From Nectonema munidae (lineage: Eukaryota > Nematomorpha > Nectonematoida > Nectonematidae), in assembly GCA_030549495.1 (NCBI GenBank), contig JAUIRK010000157.1:346001-410000 (forward strand): a stretch of DNA of 64,000 bases. The letters are read 5' to 3'. The notes under the pieces are model-generated. The model made no database searches. It was not told the origin of the DNA and worked only from the letters and a program-made list of their open reading frames with translations. Of this stretch, positions 44,320 to 55,104 are shown one piece after another (the stretch's first letter is position 1; each line of letters opens with the position of its first letter). The translations under genes and the position numbers were made by a program.

Positions 44320-45880
44320 GTCACGATAACGAAGTGTTTGGCAAGTAACAGATCCCGCCACTTTCGGACTGATTTAACGATAGCTGCTGATTCTCTCCCT
44401 ATCGCTGAGTTTGAGCGTTCTGGCTGCGAAAGAGTTCTTGAAAAATAGGCTACGGGGCGCCTATTTTGAAAGAGACAAGCCGCCAGTGGTGTTGCAGATG
44501 CGTCTGTTTAATTGTAGGCGGAACATCGTCTTCAATTGCGGAAACTGAAGCCTTGAGGATTTCCTCTTTTAATGCTTCAAAGCAATTTTCAAGTTCTCTG
44601 TTAAGAGGAAAAGAAAAAACTTTGAGTAGAGGAGAAATGCGATCTGAGAAGTTTTCTATCCAAGGAGAATAATACGAAAAGAGACATAAAGCTCTTTTCA
44701 ATGATTTGCCACAGGTAGGTAGCGGCAACTCCTTGAGTGCTGTCAGTCTTTCTGGATCAGGGCTGATAGTTCAATTTTGTAAAAGATGCCCTAAAAACTT
44801 GAGCTTTGTAATGCCATATTGGCATTTATCAGGATTGAGTTGAAGGTTTAAACGATTAGAAACTTTCAGGAAGGCGTTCATGTTATCATTCAATTCTTCA
44901 TTAGACTTTCCACCAATGACAATATCATCAATGTAGGCAAACCTACCCTTCAGTCCGTGATCTTGAATTATATTATGTATGATTCGTTGAAAGGCAGCCA
45001 CGGAATTAGTTAGACCGAACGGCAGCCGTGTGAATTCGTACAGTCCTCCATCGGCCTCAAAAGCTGTATAAAGTCTTTCTTCTTCGCGAATAGGACATTG
45101 ATAGTAGGCTGACTTCAAATCCAGTTTATTGAAAAATTAATACTGAGAGAGATTACGTATGATACTTGATATTTTGGGAAGAGGAAAAGCATCTAGATGG
45201 GTAAAGCGATTAATAGTAGGGGAGTAGTCGATTACCATGCGTTTTTTGTCGTTCATTGTGAGTTACGAGAACTTGAGCTCTCCACGGAGAGTTTGATTCA
45301 GTAATAATCCCTTCATTCAAAAGTTTTTCCACTTCTTTGTGAATAAATTCTTTATGAGAAGCGGAATAATTTCTTGTCCTTGTTGCGATGGGCCTACATT
45401 CTTTCGATAGGTTAGTAAAAAGTGCTGGAGCTTTAACTTTCATTTGTCTCATGTTGCAGATTTTAAGTGAAGGTATGCTTCCTTTAAATGAGAACTCTAC
45501 ACGATCATGCAATTGCATAAACTACTGTCCAAGTATGAGAGAGGTACACAGATTAGACAGCACTGCGAGACGCGTATCAGGATACATTTGTTCGTTAATT
45601 TTAATGGAGGCTGAACAATGACCCTCTGTCTTGCTAGAAAGATGAGAAGAAGCCATACATATTGTCACTTGATGGTAGTATTGAAAGTCCCAGTGATTTT
45701 GCGATGCTTGACTTTATGAAATTATGAGTACTTCCACTATCAACCAAGGCGTTGAGATGAGTGTTGTTTATAGTTACACTAACAGTAGAACATTTCAAAC
45801 TCGAAGAACGTAGAGACGTAGCAGCAAGGGCAATAAAAGCGGCACTAACTTTTGAATTTGAAAAAGACTCTTTGCTTTTG
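44320..45880 (-). pseudogene. Gypsy copy 2 protease to RNase H region
   Basis: Reverse-transcriptase blocks SPWRAQVLV, YTAFEADGGLYEFTRLPFGL and FAYIDDIVIGG are visible, then SLKRALCLFSYYSPWIENFS from the connection domain. The order is that of Ty3/Gypsy pol. The region is broken. Confidence 0.7.
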
Positions 45881-45891
45881 AACGACAGACT

Positions 45892-46643
45892 TTAGAAAAA
45901 ATGGCCTCTTTTCCCACAAGCTAGACAATCTGCATTCTTCACAGGGCAGTTGAAACGGGGGTGATTCTCGCGTCCGCAAAACGGACACTTTGAAAAACTG
46001 GAAGCTTGTTTTGGTTTCATAGCGGCAATAGATTCTCCAGTAGATTCAGACGCAGAAAACTCAAATAGCTTACTTGACTCAGTTGATGCTTTAGCTAGCA
46101 CGGATGAAAGTACATATGCGGCTGCATTGAGATGTGCCATTTCAAGACTCCGGGCAGTAGAGACAGCGTTTTCTAAGTTATCTCGTAACTTTCAAGGAGT
46201 CGTTGTCGTATTGCTTGAGAAGCTAGACCAGTGATGAAGGCATCTCGAATTGCTTGTTCTGCATGCTGGGAAGCAGAAACTTGTTCGAACTTACAATCAC
46301 ATGATAGATTCTTCAGATTTTGAAAAAATTGATCTATCGATTTCACGGATTGCTGCTTTCTTGTTGCGAGTAAGTGATGTGCAAACAAAGTGTTAACAGG
46401 TTTTACGTATGTACTTTCAAGAACTTTTATGACACTTTCAAACGTAGTACATTTCGATATTAGAGAGTACACTTTAGGTGAAATGTAATTTATTAGTATA
46501 CCAAGCTCATCAGGATGATTAGACGACTTAAGAGATTCAATGCAATTGACTAAGGTTCGGTACCAGTGATACCACTCACCGCTGCTTGTATCTTGTAATC
46601 CGTCAAACCGGGTTTGTCTTAGGATAGTACTTAAGAGATTCAA
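45892..46643 (-). pseudogene. Gypsy copy 2 gag region
   Basis: The capsid-like part begins MNLLSTILRQTRFDGLQDTS and includes FFQNLKNLSCDCKFEQVSAS. It corresponds to FFQSLKVLSMNCEFKEVTAD of copy 1. A nucleocapsid part follows with CPFCGRENHPRFNC and CLACGKRGHF knuckles. The two copies are homologous across gag. Confidence 0.7.
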
Positions 46644-46736
46644 TGCAATTGACTAAGGTTCGGTACCAGTGATACCACTCACCGCTGCCTGTATCTTGTA
46701 ATCCGTCAAACCGGGTTTGTCTTAGGATAGCCCCTG
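46527..46736. repeat. Tandem duplication of ~105 bp at the gag end of Gypsy copy 2
   Basis: The segment from AAGAGATTCAATGCAATTGA to GGGTTTGTCTTAGGATAG occurs twice in a row (46529-46628 and 46633-46732) with one difference. Confidence 0.9.
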
Positions 46737-46899
46737 AATCAATCACATTTTATTCATATAAATATATCAGGGTGTCTAGTAGAGTCTTTTCCTTTAGACT
46801 ATATACACTTCTAGAACCTTTAGTTGTTTGTTTTCTCTATCAATCAAATATCTTTTCATCAATTCCTGTAGTGTGCCTGATAGACTACTTTATTTTCAA

Positions 46900-47135
46900 A
46901 TGTTCGCCCCCTACCCCCAACAATTTTGGATTTTCTTAAACTAATGTATATGCGATATGCAAATTAAATTAAAATATTTCGCTGGAAGTATATTTAAATG
47001 TTACCAATTTTGTAAAAAAATGTAGTCTTATAAATTTAGGTATGAGCTGAATACACTCTATTTAAAGGATTGCTTAAATATTTGGTCTCCCGTGGTATTT
47101 CCAGACCACCAATTTTGAAAATTTTTCAAAAGTTG
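46900..47135. mobile_element. Right-side remnants of the two-gene hAT family
   Basis: TTCGCCCCCTACCCCCAACAATTTT at about 46903 resembles the C-run of the 40.33-kb end. TCTCCCGTGGTATTTCCAGA at 47083 matches its subterminal block. The terminal repeat itself is not visible, and the two blocks are in the opposite order to copy 1, so the end is rearranged or truncated. Confidence 0.4.
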
Positions 47136-47449
47136 AGGGTAGCAATTAAAAATATTTTTATAAAAATAAACAGACTCTACTTTCAAAATTTATTTAAGAA
47201 TGTTCACATTTAAGACAAACAAAAATTTATATACAACTGAGCATAAATCTAAAATAGTTATATCTTGAATTAATGAGAAGAAATTTGTAAATTATTATTA
47301 AACACGCTGCTTTCTTAGGTCTGATAGAATTTAAAAAATTAAGTTTAAAACAAAAAATTGTAAAATTAAAGAAATATTTATTGTAAAATATTGAGATATT
47401 TAAAAAATAAAGGGGTAGGTGTAAAATAAGCTGCAAAAAACTCTGAAAA

Positions 47450-47760
47450 AGAAAAGCCTTTTTTTAAAAAAAAAAAAAGGGGAAAGAGGGGGAAAATTTT
47501 TTTTTATAAAAAACCCCCCTTTTTTTCATAAAAAAAAAAATTAAATTTTTTTATATAAAAAAAAATTTTTTTTTTTGTAGTAAAAATAAATTTATTTGTT
47601 TTTTTTTTTTTTTTTTTTCTTCCTCCTTGATGTTGATAATTATGCCTATTCCAAATAATTTATAATATTTTTTTTTTTTTAATTTATAAAAAAATATTTT
47701 TTTAATATAATAAAAATTATTTTTTATTTTTATTTTTAATTATTTTAAATAATTCTATGT
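47450..47760. repeat. Homopolymer-rich low-complexity block
   Basis: Long runs of A and T with runs of G or C (for example at 47479-47520), and little else. It may be genuine or a poorly resolved part of the assembly. Confidence 0.8.
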
Positions 47761-48119
47761 AAAATTATAGTATCTATAGTTTATACAAAGACTTTTCAGC
47801 TTTTTATTTTTATAACTAAAATAAGTATCCGTTTTTCTTCATTATAAATGTTTCACCTATTTACTACTTAAGCATTTAAATTTACATTTAAATTTACATT
47901 TAAAAAGCTAGAAATGAATCATACCAATATTAAAATTAAAAAAAAATTTTAATTGTTTATTTGTTTGTAAACTTTTTTTTACTAGATTTATCTCATAAAT
48001 TTATTACTAATTTTTAAAAAAAATTAAATAAATCGTGTAAAGCAATTCCAATTTGTCCTTTCTGCACATTGCAAAAAATATGTTAATTTTCACTTTGCAA
48101 TTCTTACTGCTATAATAAT
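47761..48119. other. AT-rich stretch
   Basis: Nothing recognised. Confidence 0.4.
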
Positions 48120-48990
48120 TACACTCAAAGATTATTGGTACTGGAATTCTAGTTATCCTCAAAGATCAATGGTACTGTGATTCAAGGTCCCTTCAAAGAA
48201 AAAAAGGTATTTTTAATCATTATTGAAAACCAATGTCTGTGCCTCGCTGAATCCAGGTATCAAAATATAAAAAGGGTCAAAAAGGAAATTTTTCAAAAAT
48301 GTTGATATATTTTCTAATATTTGGATACTTTGATTTTAATTCAGCAAATTATTTTTTGGGAAAAAACATTTTCCAATTTTTTCACAAGTGAAATTCGCTT
48401 TTGTTAACTCTTATAAAAAAGTTTACAAATTAAAATTTTTTTGAGTTTTTCTACCGAAGTATGTTTGTATATTAAGTATATTTAATAAATGTGCAAAAAT
48501 ATTCGAAAATTATATGTAATAATTTATTTTACAGGCTACAATATTATGAAAAATAGGAAAATCGTGCATATTGTTCAATTGGTTGTAAAAAATACTAAAA
48601 AAAATTCAAATATGTAACAGCATGAAAAATGTAGGTAAAAGTCCCTTTAAGATAGGCAAGTTTTAAATATTTTTAAAAAAATTTCCCGCATAAGGTTTTC
48701 TTTCAACGTTTCAAAATTAGTAAATTTAACACAAAAATTTAGAAAAATGGTTAAAAGTAAAAAATCTATAATTTTTTTGTAAAATAAACAAAGATTAATT
48801 TTTAATTTATAAGAAAATTTTAAACTTAAAAAGACAATTTTGAAATTAAAAAAGACACTTGAATTAAAAGACAATTTTAAACACAATTTTGAACTAAAAA
48901 AATTGAACTATAATAAGACAACTTTGAATTAAAAAAAAAATTTTTGAATTTAAAAAAGACAATTTTAATGTGCAAACCTAATTGGTTTGC
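48120..48990. repeat. Dispersed AT-rich repeat, copy 2 (inverted)
   Basis: Mirror of 24570-25290: TGGTACTGGAATTCTAGTTA, then AATGGTACTGTGATTCAAGG, CGCTGAATCCAGG, and repeated AGACAATTTTGAA words. Confidence 0.5.
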
Positions 48991-49059
48991 TCCACCTTCT
49001 TTTTATATTTCAGATTATTTTTATAATTCTTTTTGCTAAATAAAAAAAAATAAATGTCA

Positions 49060-49640
49060 AACTAAAATTTTCATTGAAATAACTATAAAATATTTATACA
49101 CATATATAGTTATATACCCATTTTCAAGTAGGCTGAATTTTATGATGTTCATTTTTATGAAAATCAATCAAACCTGTCAAAAATGATTTAAATTTGACTA
49201 CTAATGTCAAAACAATTTACATTTAAATAACTATAAAAAAATGTATACACATATATACTCATTTTCAGACATGCTGAATTTAGTGATGTTTATTTTTATA
49301 AAAATAATACAAACCTGTCAAAAATTATTTAAATTTGACTTCTAATGTCAAAACTAAAATTTACATTTAAATAACTATAAAAAAAATTTATACACATATA
49401 TATCCATTTTCTAGTATGTTGAATTTAGTGATGTTCATTTTTATAAAAATCAATCAAATCTGTCAATAAATTATTTGAATTTGACTGCTCATTTCAAAGC
49501 TAAAATTCATTAAAATAATTATAAAAAATTTTATACACATTCTGAAATATGCATAATTTAAAGATATTCATTTTTATTAAAATCAATCAAACCTGTCAAA
49601 AAATGATTTAAATTTGACCGCATATGTATTAAATCATTTT
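49060..49640. repeat. Array of ~140-bp AT-rich repeat (4 units)
   Basis: TTCATTTTTATNAAAATCAATCAAACCTGTCAAAA recurs at about 49147, 49287, 49432 and 49570, with ATACACATATATA between. It is the inverted form of the array at 40.74-41.29 kb. Confidence 0.8.
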
Positions 49641-50063
49641 ATTTTGAAAATATAATATTTTAAATATATAAATGTAGGAAAAGTTTTAATTTGTTTTTCA
49701 TGTTTTTCAGTTTTAATAAATATAATTACTAATTGAATAATTTGTCTAATTGTTAAAAATATTTAATGTTTCAAAACAAAAGGAATTCATTAAAATAATT
49801 ATAAAAAATTTTATACACATTCTGAAATATGCATAATTTAAAGATATTCATTTTTATTAAAATCAATCAAACCTGTCAAAAAATGATTTAAATTTGACCG
49901 CATATGTATTAAATCATTTTATTTTGAAAATATAATATTTTAAATATATAAATGTAGGAAAAGTTTTAATTTGTTTTTCATGTTTTTCAGTTTTAATAAA
50001 TATAATTACTAATTGAATAATTTGTCTAATTGTTAAAAATATTTAATGTTTCAAAACAAAAGG
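49504..50063. repeat. Perfect 280-bp tandem duplication
   Basis: 49504-49783 and 49784-50063 appear identical base for base, from AATTCATTAAAATAATTATA to TTTCAAAACAAAAGG. The unit contains the last monomer of the array plus about 150 bases of flank, so the duplication is younger than the array. Confidence 0.9.
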
Positions 50064-50580
50064 AATTAGCACCGGGATAAGAATCGACATCGCAATCGGA
50101 ATCGTACAAAACTTTGTTATCATCCTATCACTAATATGTGCTAGAAATTTACTTTTTTTCAATTAAAAATAATCCTATCTAAATTTTCTTATTTATTCTT
50201 TTCTTTGTTTATTTCGTTTGAATTGGTTGGTACTAGTTCACTCGTTGAAACCGTTACTTATTCATTTTTACTCTCATTTTGAATTAGATCGTTCTTCCGC
50301 CATAGTGTATATATTTTATTGCTGTGATTAGATGTAAAATAAGCGGTAAAGTTAGTTTTATTAATTATAGGATTTTATTTCATTTCGTACAAATATATAA
50401 TATGAATATTATATGTATTATTTGTTCGCTGTTTATTTAAAAGGGCCCTATAGAAGTTTTTATGTGATATCTTCTACTTTCAATAGCTGTAGCTTCCTGA
50501 ATCCTCAGCTTTTCCTTGATAGATCTTTCTAATTGAATGTTTTTTAATCTTCAGATCTCATTTTTCTCTATGGCAAATAA

Positions 50581-50757
50581 GAAAAAAAAGTGGACGCGTT
50601 GTGTCGTGTTTTCAATTTAAATAAAGGAGAAAAGGGTTTCTTTTTTAAAACAAACAACCAGAAAGCTAATTGCGTGATATTCAGCAAAAATATTTCCGCT
50701 TTGAAAGAGTGTGTTCGGCGTCACTATCAAACAAAAGATCTATCAAAATTAAAATAG
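50581..50757 (+). pseudogene. ZBED/GTF2IRD2-like hAT transposase, BED-finger remnant
   Basis: The frame reads KKVDALCRVFNLNKGEKGFL, then ANCVIFSKNISALKECVRRH and YQTKDLSKLK before a stop. This is the N-terminal finger pattern of the GTF2I-repeat/ZBED class of hAT transposases (KRKVDxECRxF...AVCLxC...NxxRHYxxKH). One Cys of the finger reads Ser here. An ATG at 50570 is joined to this frame only across a run of A, one base out of phase. Confidence 0.6.
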
Positions 50758-51097
50758 TTGTTTTAGAATAGAAGCGTTAGATCAACTCGTGGCACATTCT
50801 ACATGAGTATCAAATTTTGGTCGATATTATATCAAGATTGAACAACCAATAAATAATAGAAATTTAGCTGGAAATTTTTGTTGAAGAAGCCATGAAGCAA
50901 AGTTCCCACCAAATAAGCTGCACCAGTGAAGAAAGAAACAAAGGTAAAGGAGATCATACTTTTTTAGTAATATATTGTCTTCGAAAACAGATAATTGGGG
51001 CGAGAAGTCAGCCAGTCAATGATATAAAGCCTAAATTTGTTTAAGACTCAGCCAAAGTCTTGTCACCGATTCTGTTTTTAGGTGAGAAAGTTTTATA
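50758..51097. other. Middle of the ZBED-type hAT remnant, core missing
   Basis: Between the finger (50581-50757) and the hATC block (51098) there are only about 340 bases, against about 1.4 kb expected for the catalytic core. The core has been deleted. Confidence 0.4.
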
Positions 51098-51307
51098 ATG
51101 CATTTATTGATCAAATTTAACAGAGCAATTCATTCTAGTGCTGCAGTTGAACATTTACTTTGTATGAGAAAAAATAGCCTGAGAGTTAAAAGAGCATCTC
51201 TTTCTGATCCAAATTTTGAAATGTATATAAGGAAATATCCGTTTGATAACGGAAAAGATAAAAGAAAAAAAATAATAATTATTATATTTAATAATAAATT
51301 TATTTGA
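51098..51307 (+). pseudogene. hAT transposase C-terminal (hATC) remnant
   Basis: The frame gives LLIKFNRAIHSSAAVEHLLC, then RVKRASLSDPNFEMYIRKYP. This matches the hATC block FNTxLPSSAAVERLFS...KRxxLSDxxFE. The Glu of SSAAVE is kept, but the usual RLFS reads HLLC. It lies on the same strand as the BED finger at 50581, so both are ends of one internally deleted hAT gene. Confidence 0.65.
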
Positions 51308-51365
51308 ATATAACAAAAACCGATTTAAATCCTGATATGAAAGACTAATTCTTCATTCTTTAGAT

Positions 51366-52242
51366 CAGTGGTTCCCAACCTTTTTTTTTATCATGGACCC
51401 CTTCTTTCTATTTTTTGTGGTGGACCCCTTATAGCTATTCTACAAAAGAAGAGCTTATTCTCAATAAAAATTATAATTTATTAAAACGTGTTTGTAACGG
51501 TCAAACACGGGACCCACTGAAAATAAGCCTTTTTAAACGTTCTATAAAGGTTTTTCTCTTTTACAATTATACTAAATTGGGATGTTGTATAAGAACCAAT
51601 ATAGATAGATGGGCCTTCTTTCAAAGTGACCGCTAAGAGAGGTTTTACTGTCTTAATATTACTAAAGGATTAATAAAAATTAAAGTCAGAATTTTTATAT
51701 TTTTTGAAATATTTTAAGACTTTACTTTATTCGATATAGTGGTCTGTGTAACTCTTTAAAAAATATAGTAAATAATATTTCCAATTATTCCGAGATCCTA
51801 TATTTATTTTAAAATTTTATATTTAAAAAAAGCCACTTTCTAACAACATGAACATACTTCTCTCAAATCTCTGCTAAACTGGAGAAGAGCAATATGTTGA
51901 TATGAAAAAGATTCAAAGACTAAATTAACTTAAAATTTAAAGTTATCTTTTTAAATTAAAGTTCATCTTTTTCCTTGTTGTTAAGCCGGTGTTTCTTTCT
52001 TCCATTGCCCGATGGATGATCTACATTTACAAAAGAAATAAAGTTAGGAATAATCATTCATATATATTCTTATTATTTCAAAACAGGGTAAAATACAGTA
52101 GAAGTTGTATTTTCAGTAATAACAACCTTCTTAAGTGGAATTGCCTATGGAACAGCAAAATATTTACATTGGACTTCCGATTTGTTATTTTTTACCTCTG
52201 GATCCTTATAAATATTTCATGGATTCCAGTTGAGAACCAGTG
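51366..52242. mobile_element. hAT (Charlie-like) MITE, 877 bp
   Basis: The ends are CAGTGGTTCCCAACC and GTTGAGAACCAGTG, the common CAGTGGTTCTCAAC terminus of hAT-Charlie elements. CTTTAGAT precedes the left end (51358-51365) and recurs four bases beyond the right end (52247-52254), an imperfectly spaced 8-bp duplication. Inside the ends, ATGGACCCC...GGTGGACCCCTTATA and the right-hand CTCTGGATCCTTATAAA continue the inverted similarity. No transposase. It lies directly after the ZBED hAT remnant but has its own ends. Confidence 0.7.
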
Positions 52243-52552
52243 CTTTCTTTAGATGATCTGTTTACGATAAATTTCGTTAAACTTTCAAAAAAGTTAGGAA
52301 CTTACTTTTTTAAGAAGTTTATATTTTGATTAACGATTTCATAATCGAAGTTAATTTTTTGATAAACGGTGCCTACTTGTAGTTTGATGCAAATAAAAAT
52401 CTTTTTGCCAACGTTGTCTTATTTGATAACATTTTTTAATAAATATCTTAGTTCCCTTTGTGTGTTGAGCATTACACCCACTCACCTATGTTTTGCATTT
52501 GTAAACTTCATTTTTCTAAGAGGGCCTTTAAATAGAATAATTATAAAGGTAC

Positions 52553-52697
52553 CGTAAAGGTACAGTGGGGTGTTTTCATCGAAAAGGCACATTTGCACAA
52601 CTTGTATCAAACTATGAAGAAAGTAGCCTTGATTCGGGATCGAACCCAAGACCTTGAGTTATCGAAACCCAGTATCTAACCAAACTTACTCACGCCC
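52553..52697 (-). mobile_element. tRNA-derived SINE, best copy
   Basis: On the minus strand the head reads TGAGTAAGTTTGGTTAGATA (A-box region), then CTGGGTTTCGATAACTCAAG and an exact B box GGTTCGATCCC, 30-odd bases apart as in tRNA genes. The unrelated body ends GAAAACACCCCACTGTACC. The tRNA-like head would be transcribed by RNA polymerase III. Relatives at 8085-8205 and 42450-42600 show a dispersed family. The head does not fold as a complete tRNA. Confidence 0.75.
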
Positions 52698-52699
52698 CC

Positions 52700-53070
52700 T
52701 TAACTGATGCCCTCCTCATTTTTTCAGTTTACCGACCCGCTGTGAAAAATTGTGGTTACTTCTGCATGAAAGGACAAATTTCTTTATAAATTTTTTCTCC
52801 TGAAAAGTTGTATTGAGCGCTTTTTAAACTTTTTATATCTATTTATTTATTTAAAACATTCTATTTTTTTAGTTGTCCAATTTCTATACTTTTATTTAGC
52901 GACTCTTTTTACAGCTCTTTTTACTGACCCGACAGATTCAACGGAAATAATTGCATTGTGTCCTCTGCCAAAATAGAGCTCTCTAAAAATGTGAAGATTT
53001 TAACATAATTTTATTATCTAAATCAATGAAAACCATATAGTGAATAAGGGGAATTCGGTTTATATCATAA
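52700..53070. other. AT-rich stretch
   Basis: Nothing recognised. Confidence 0.4.
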
Positions 53071-53316
53071 TGAAAAGTAAATGAACAAACAAGTAAAGTA
53101 ACTCGGCTTTTCAAGGTGAAAATATTATTATGAATTTTTCCTATTTCTATTTTATTGACTCACACAGGACACCCACTATCATTGAATTGATACTTTTTCT
53201 CATGCTTTTTAGAATTCTTGATAAAGATCGTAACGGTCTAAAATTCTGAAAATTTATAATAAAATGTTCGCCTTGAAAAGTCGAGTTACTTTATTCTTTT
53301 GTTCATTTACTTTTCA
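53071..53316. mobile_element. Foldback MITE (246 bp) with long terminal repeats
   Basis: TGAAAAGTAAATGAACAAAC and the next 50 bases (GTAACTCGGCTTTTCAAGG) are mirrored at the right by CCTTGAAAAGTCGAGTTAC...GTTCATTTACTTTTCA. The arms are about 70 bases with several mismatches, around a central 100 bases. No clear target duplication, so the superfamily is open. Confidence 0.7.
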
Positions 53317-54843
53317 ATGAAAACCTTTATATATAATTTTGCTCATCAAGATGAACTTGAGGAAAGATTATGTAGGTCGTAGGATACTCGCATGAGACAT
53401 GTGTTTGATATAAATGTATAGGATGAATGAAAGAAGTTAGCAAATTCTAGTATTGTTATCACACAAAGCAAACCAATCCAAGATGGGTTCGACTTTTTTT
53501 CGGTCTCATCAGCTTTTACATAACCATGAAATCTCATCAGGAATCGAATTTAGCTTCAGGGGAACGGATGCCTATCACTACCCAAAAGCCTCAACCAGCC
53601 ATGTATGATAACATCAAATTTCCTATATAAACCAAATCACTTCGGATCATGTGTTTTATACATGACGAGGGATGATGTTCATGTTAAATTTGATGTTATC
53701 TATCATACAACTTAACCTAGGCTTAACTATTAAGGCGTTAGGATAGTACTATCCACTATCAGCGCTGAGGCATTTTATGATTCAAAAGAATATAATGTAT
53801 CTTTACGCCTATAAGCCATATGCAGTATAAATTCCACCACCCTAAGTTTGGCCAAGATGGACGAAAATGCAAAAAGATAAGCATAACATTCGAGAGATGA
53901 GTCAAGGGCCAGAAATGCATCATATTGTTTTACATATAGTTTAAACGGAGATTGAAATTGAGTGAGACACTACAGACACATACAAATGCGTGAAATACTT
54001 TACGAAATCGCTATTTATGTAAAGCCTACTTTGTTTAGTTTATTGTTTGTGTCGTTCTGGAAAATAAAAATATTTTAAATAGACCAATTAGATGGCGAAT
54101 TAGTAATTTTTAAAGAAGTATAGAATAACGGTGTTTAAAGCTTGAAATTTAAATTTATCAACCTTATCAATCAATACTCGTCAATTCGTATCTCATCAAT
54201 GCAGCATCTGATGATAATAAATAAACTTGCATCACGGTGTCAACCTGGAGCGTCTTGCAGTTTGCTTCGACAAAAAATACATATATATTTAATTTTTTTT
54301 CACTTCAAATTTAATTTTTACATAACCATGAAATCTTAGTATGAATTGTTGAAAATAGGAAACATCGTTAGGGAGTTTATGTCAATTTTTTAACGTTTCT
54401 AATTTGCATATATGCTAGCATTGATTTTTCAAAACGATAATGTATTAACACTATTAAATTTTTATGAATTAAAATAAATATTTTTCCTTGAAAAATCTAT
54501 ACAGAAGTCGAAGTGGGTGATAAGTAAAAGCAATCAAGTCGTGTCTCCACTATCTCAAAGCATCTTAAATTGATTATTATTATTATTCGTATTTTATTAA
54601 TAATTTAAATATAATTTTATCACACCGAAGCAATGAAAAATCACGTGATATTGGCAGGACTAGTATTAGAAAAGGCGAAAGTGCCTTAGAAAATGGAAGT
54701 AATAAATTTAAATGATCTATTGAAAAGTTTGTAATGAAGAAAGTTTCATACCCTAAAAGAAACGGAAATTGATAATTGAATCGTTGGTATTTATTGCTGT
54801 ATACCAACATAATAATAATAATAATTAATGTTTAATATATAGC
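53317..54843. other. Anonymous stretch with minor inverted repeats
   Basis: ATGTATGATAACATCAAATTT at about 53599 is mirrored by AAATTTGATGTTATCTATCATAC at 53684, a short inverted pair. A tRNA-like fragment on the minus strand near 53525-53605 (AATTCGATTCC as a possible B box) may be another SINE but is too weak to call. Open frames at 53346-53537 and 54142-54339 are unrecognised. Confidence 0.35.
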
Positions 54844-55096
54844 CAGGGCCGGCCTTAGGCCACTGCAACCGCGCTTCTCATTTTTCATTTTGATGATATA
54901 TTGTATGATTTCTCTAAATGCAAGGTTCGCAAAGTAAAGTTACTTTGATCGTCATTTTGTGTTAATGAAAAAGTAATAAAACAAATCCCTTTTTTTTCAA
55001 AATCTTATTTTTCACTTTTAATCTTTTTTCCTACCCACACTGGGCCCCGCATAATTCATTTTGCATAGGGCCCCGCGAACACTAGTGCCGGCCCTG
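54844..55096. mobile_element. hAT MITE with CAGGGCCGGC ends (253 bp)
   Basis: CAGGGCCGGCCTTAGG at the left and GTGCCGGCCCTG at the right are inverted terminal repeats. TATATAGC is duplicated at 54836-54843 and 55097-55104, the 8-bp hAT footprint. GGGCCCCGC occurs twice near the right end. Non-coding. Confidence 0.85.
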
Positions 55097-55104
55097 TATA
55101 TAGC

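Larger units (their letters stand above)
42900..46740 (-). mobile_element. Ty3/Gypsy LTR retrotransposon, copy 2 (more decayed)
   Basis: Related to copy 1 but clearly a different lineage. From right to left: gag (46643-46173), Cys-His knuckles, protease/reverse transcriptase (about 45.9-44.77 kb), RNase H (about 44.73-44.32 kb) and integrase (44164-43028). No paired LTRs or target duplication were found, so its exact ends are unknown. It is broken in roughly seven places and older than copy 1. It lies to the right of a terminus of the same hAT family that hosts copy 1. Confidence 0.75.

Noticed and set aside
42900-46900. LTRs for Gypsy copy 2
   Set aside because: I compared 42.60-43.00 kb with 46.74-46.90 kb by eye and found no convincing direct repeat, so no LTR is annotated.
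52553-52697. Functional tRNA gene on the minus strand
   Set aside because: A and B boxes are present but the acceptor and anticodon stems do not pair; the sequence continues as a SINE body with dispersed copies.
53525-53605. Additional SINE on the minus strand
   Set aside because: Only a loose B-box resemblance (AATTCGATTCC) and no body match to the other copies.
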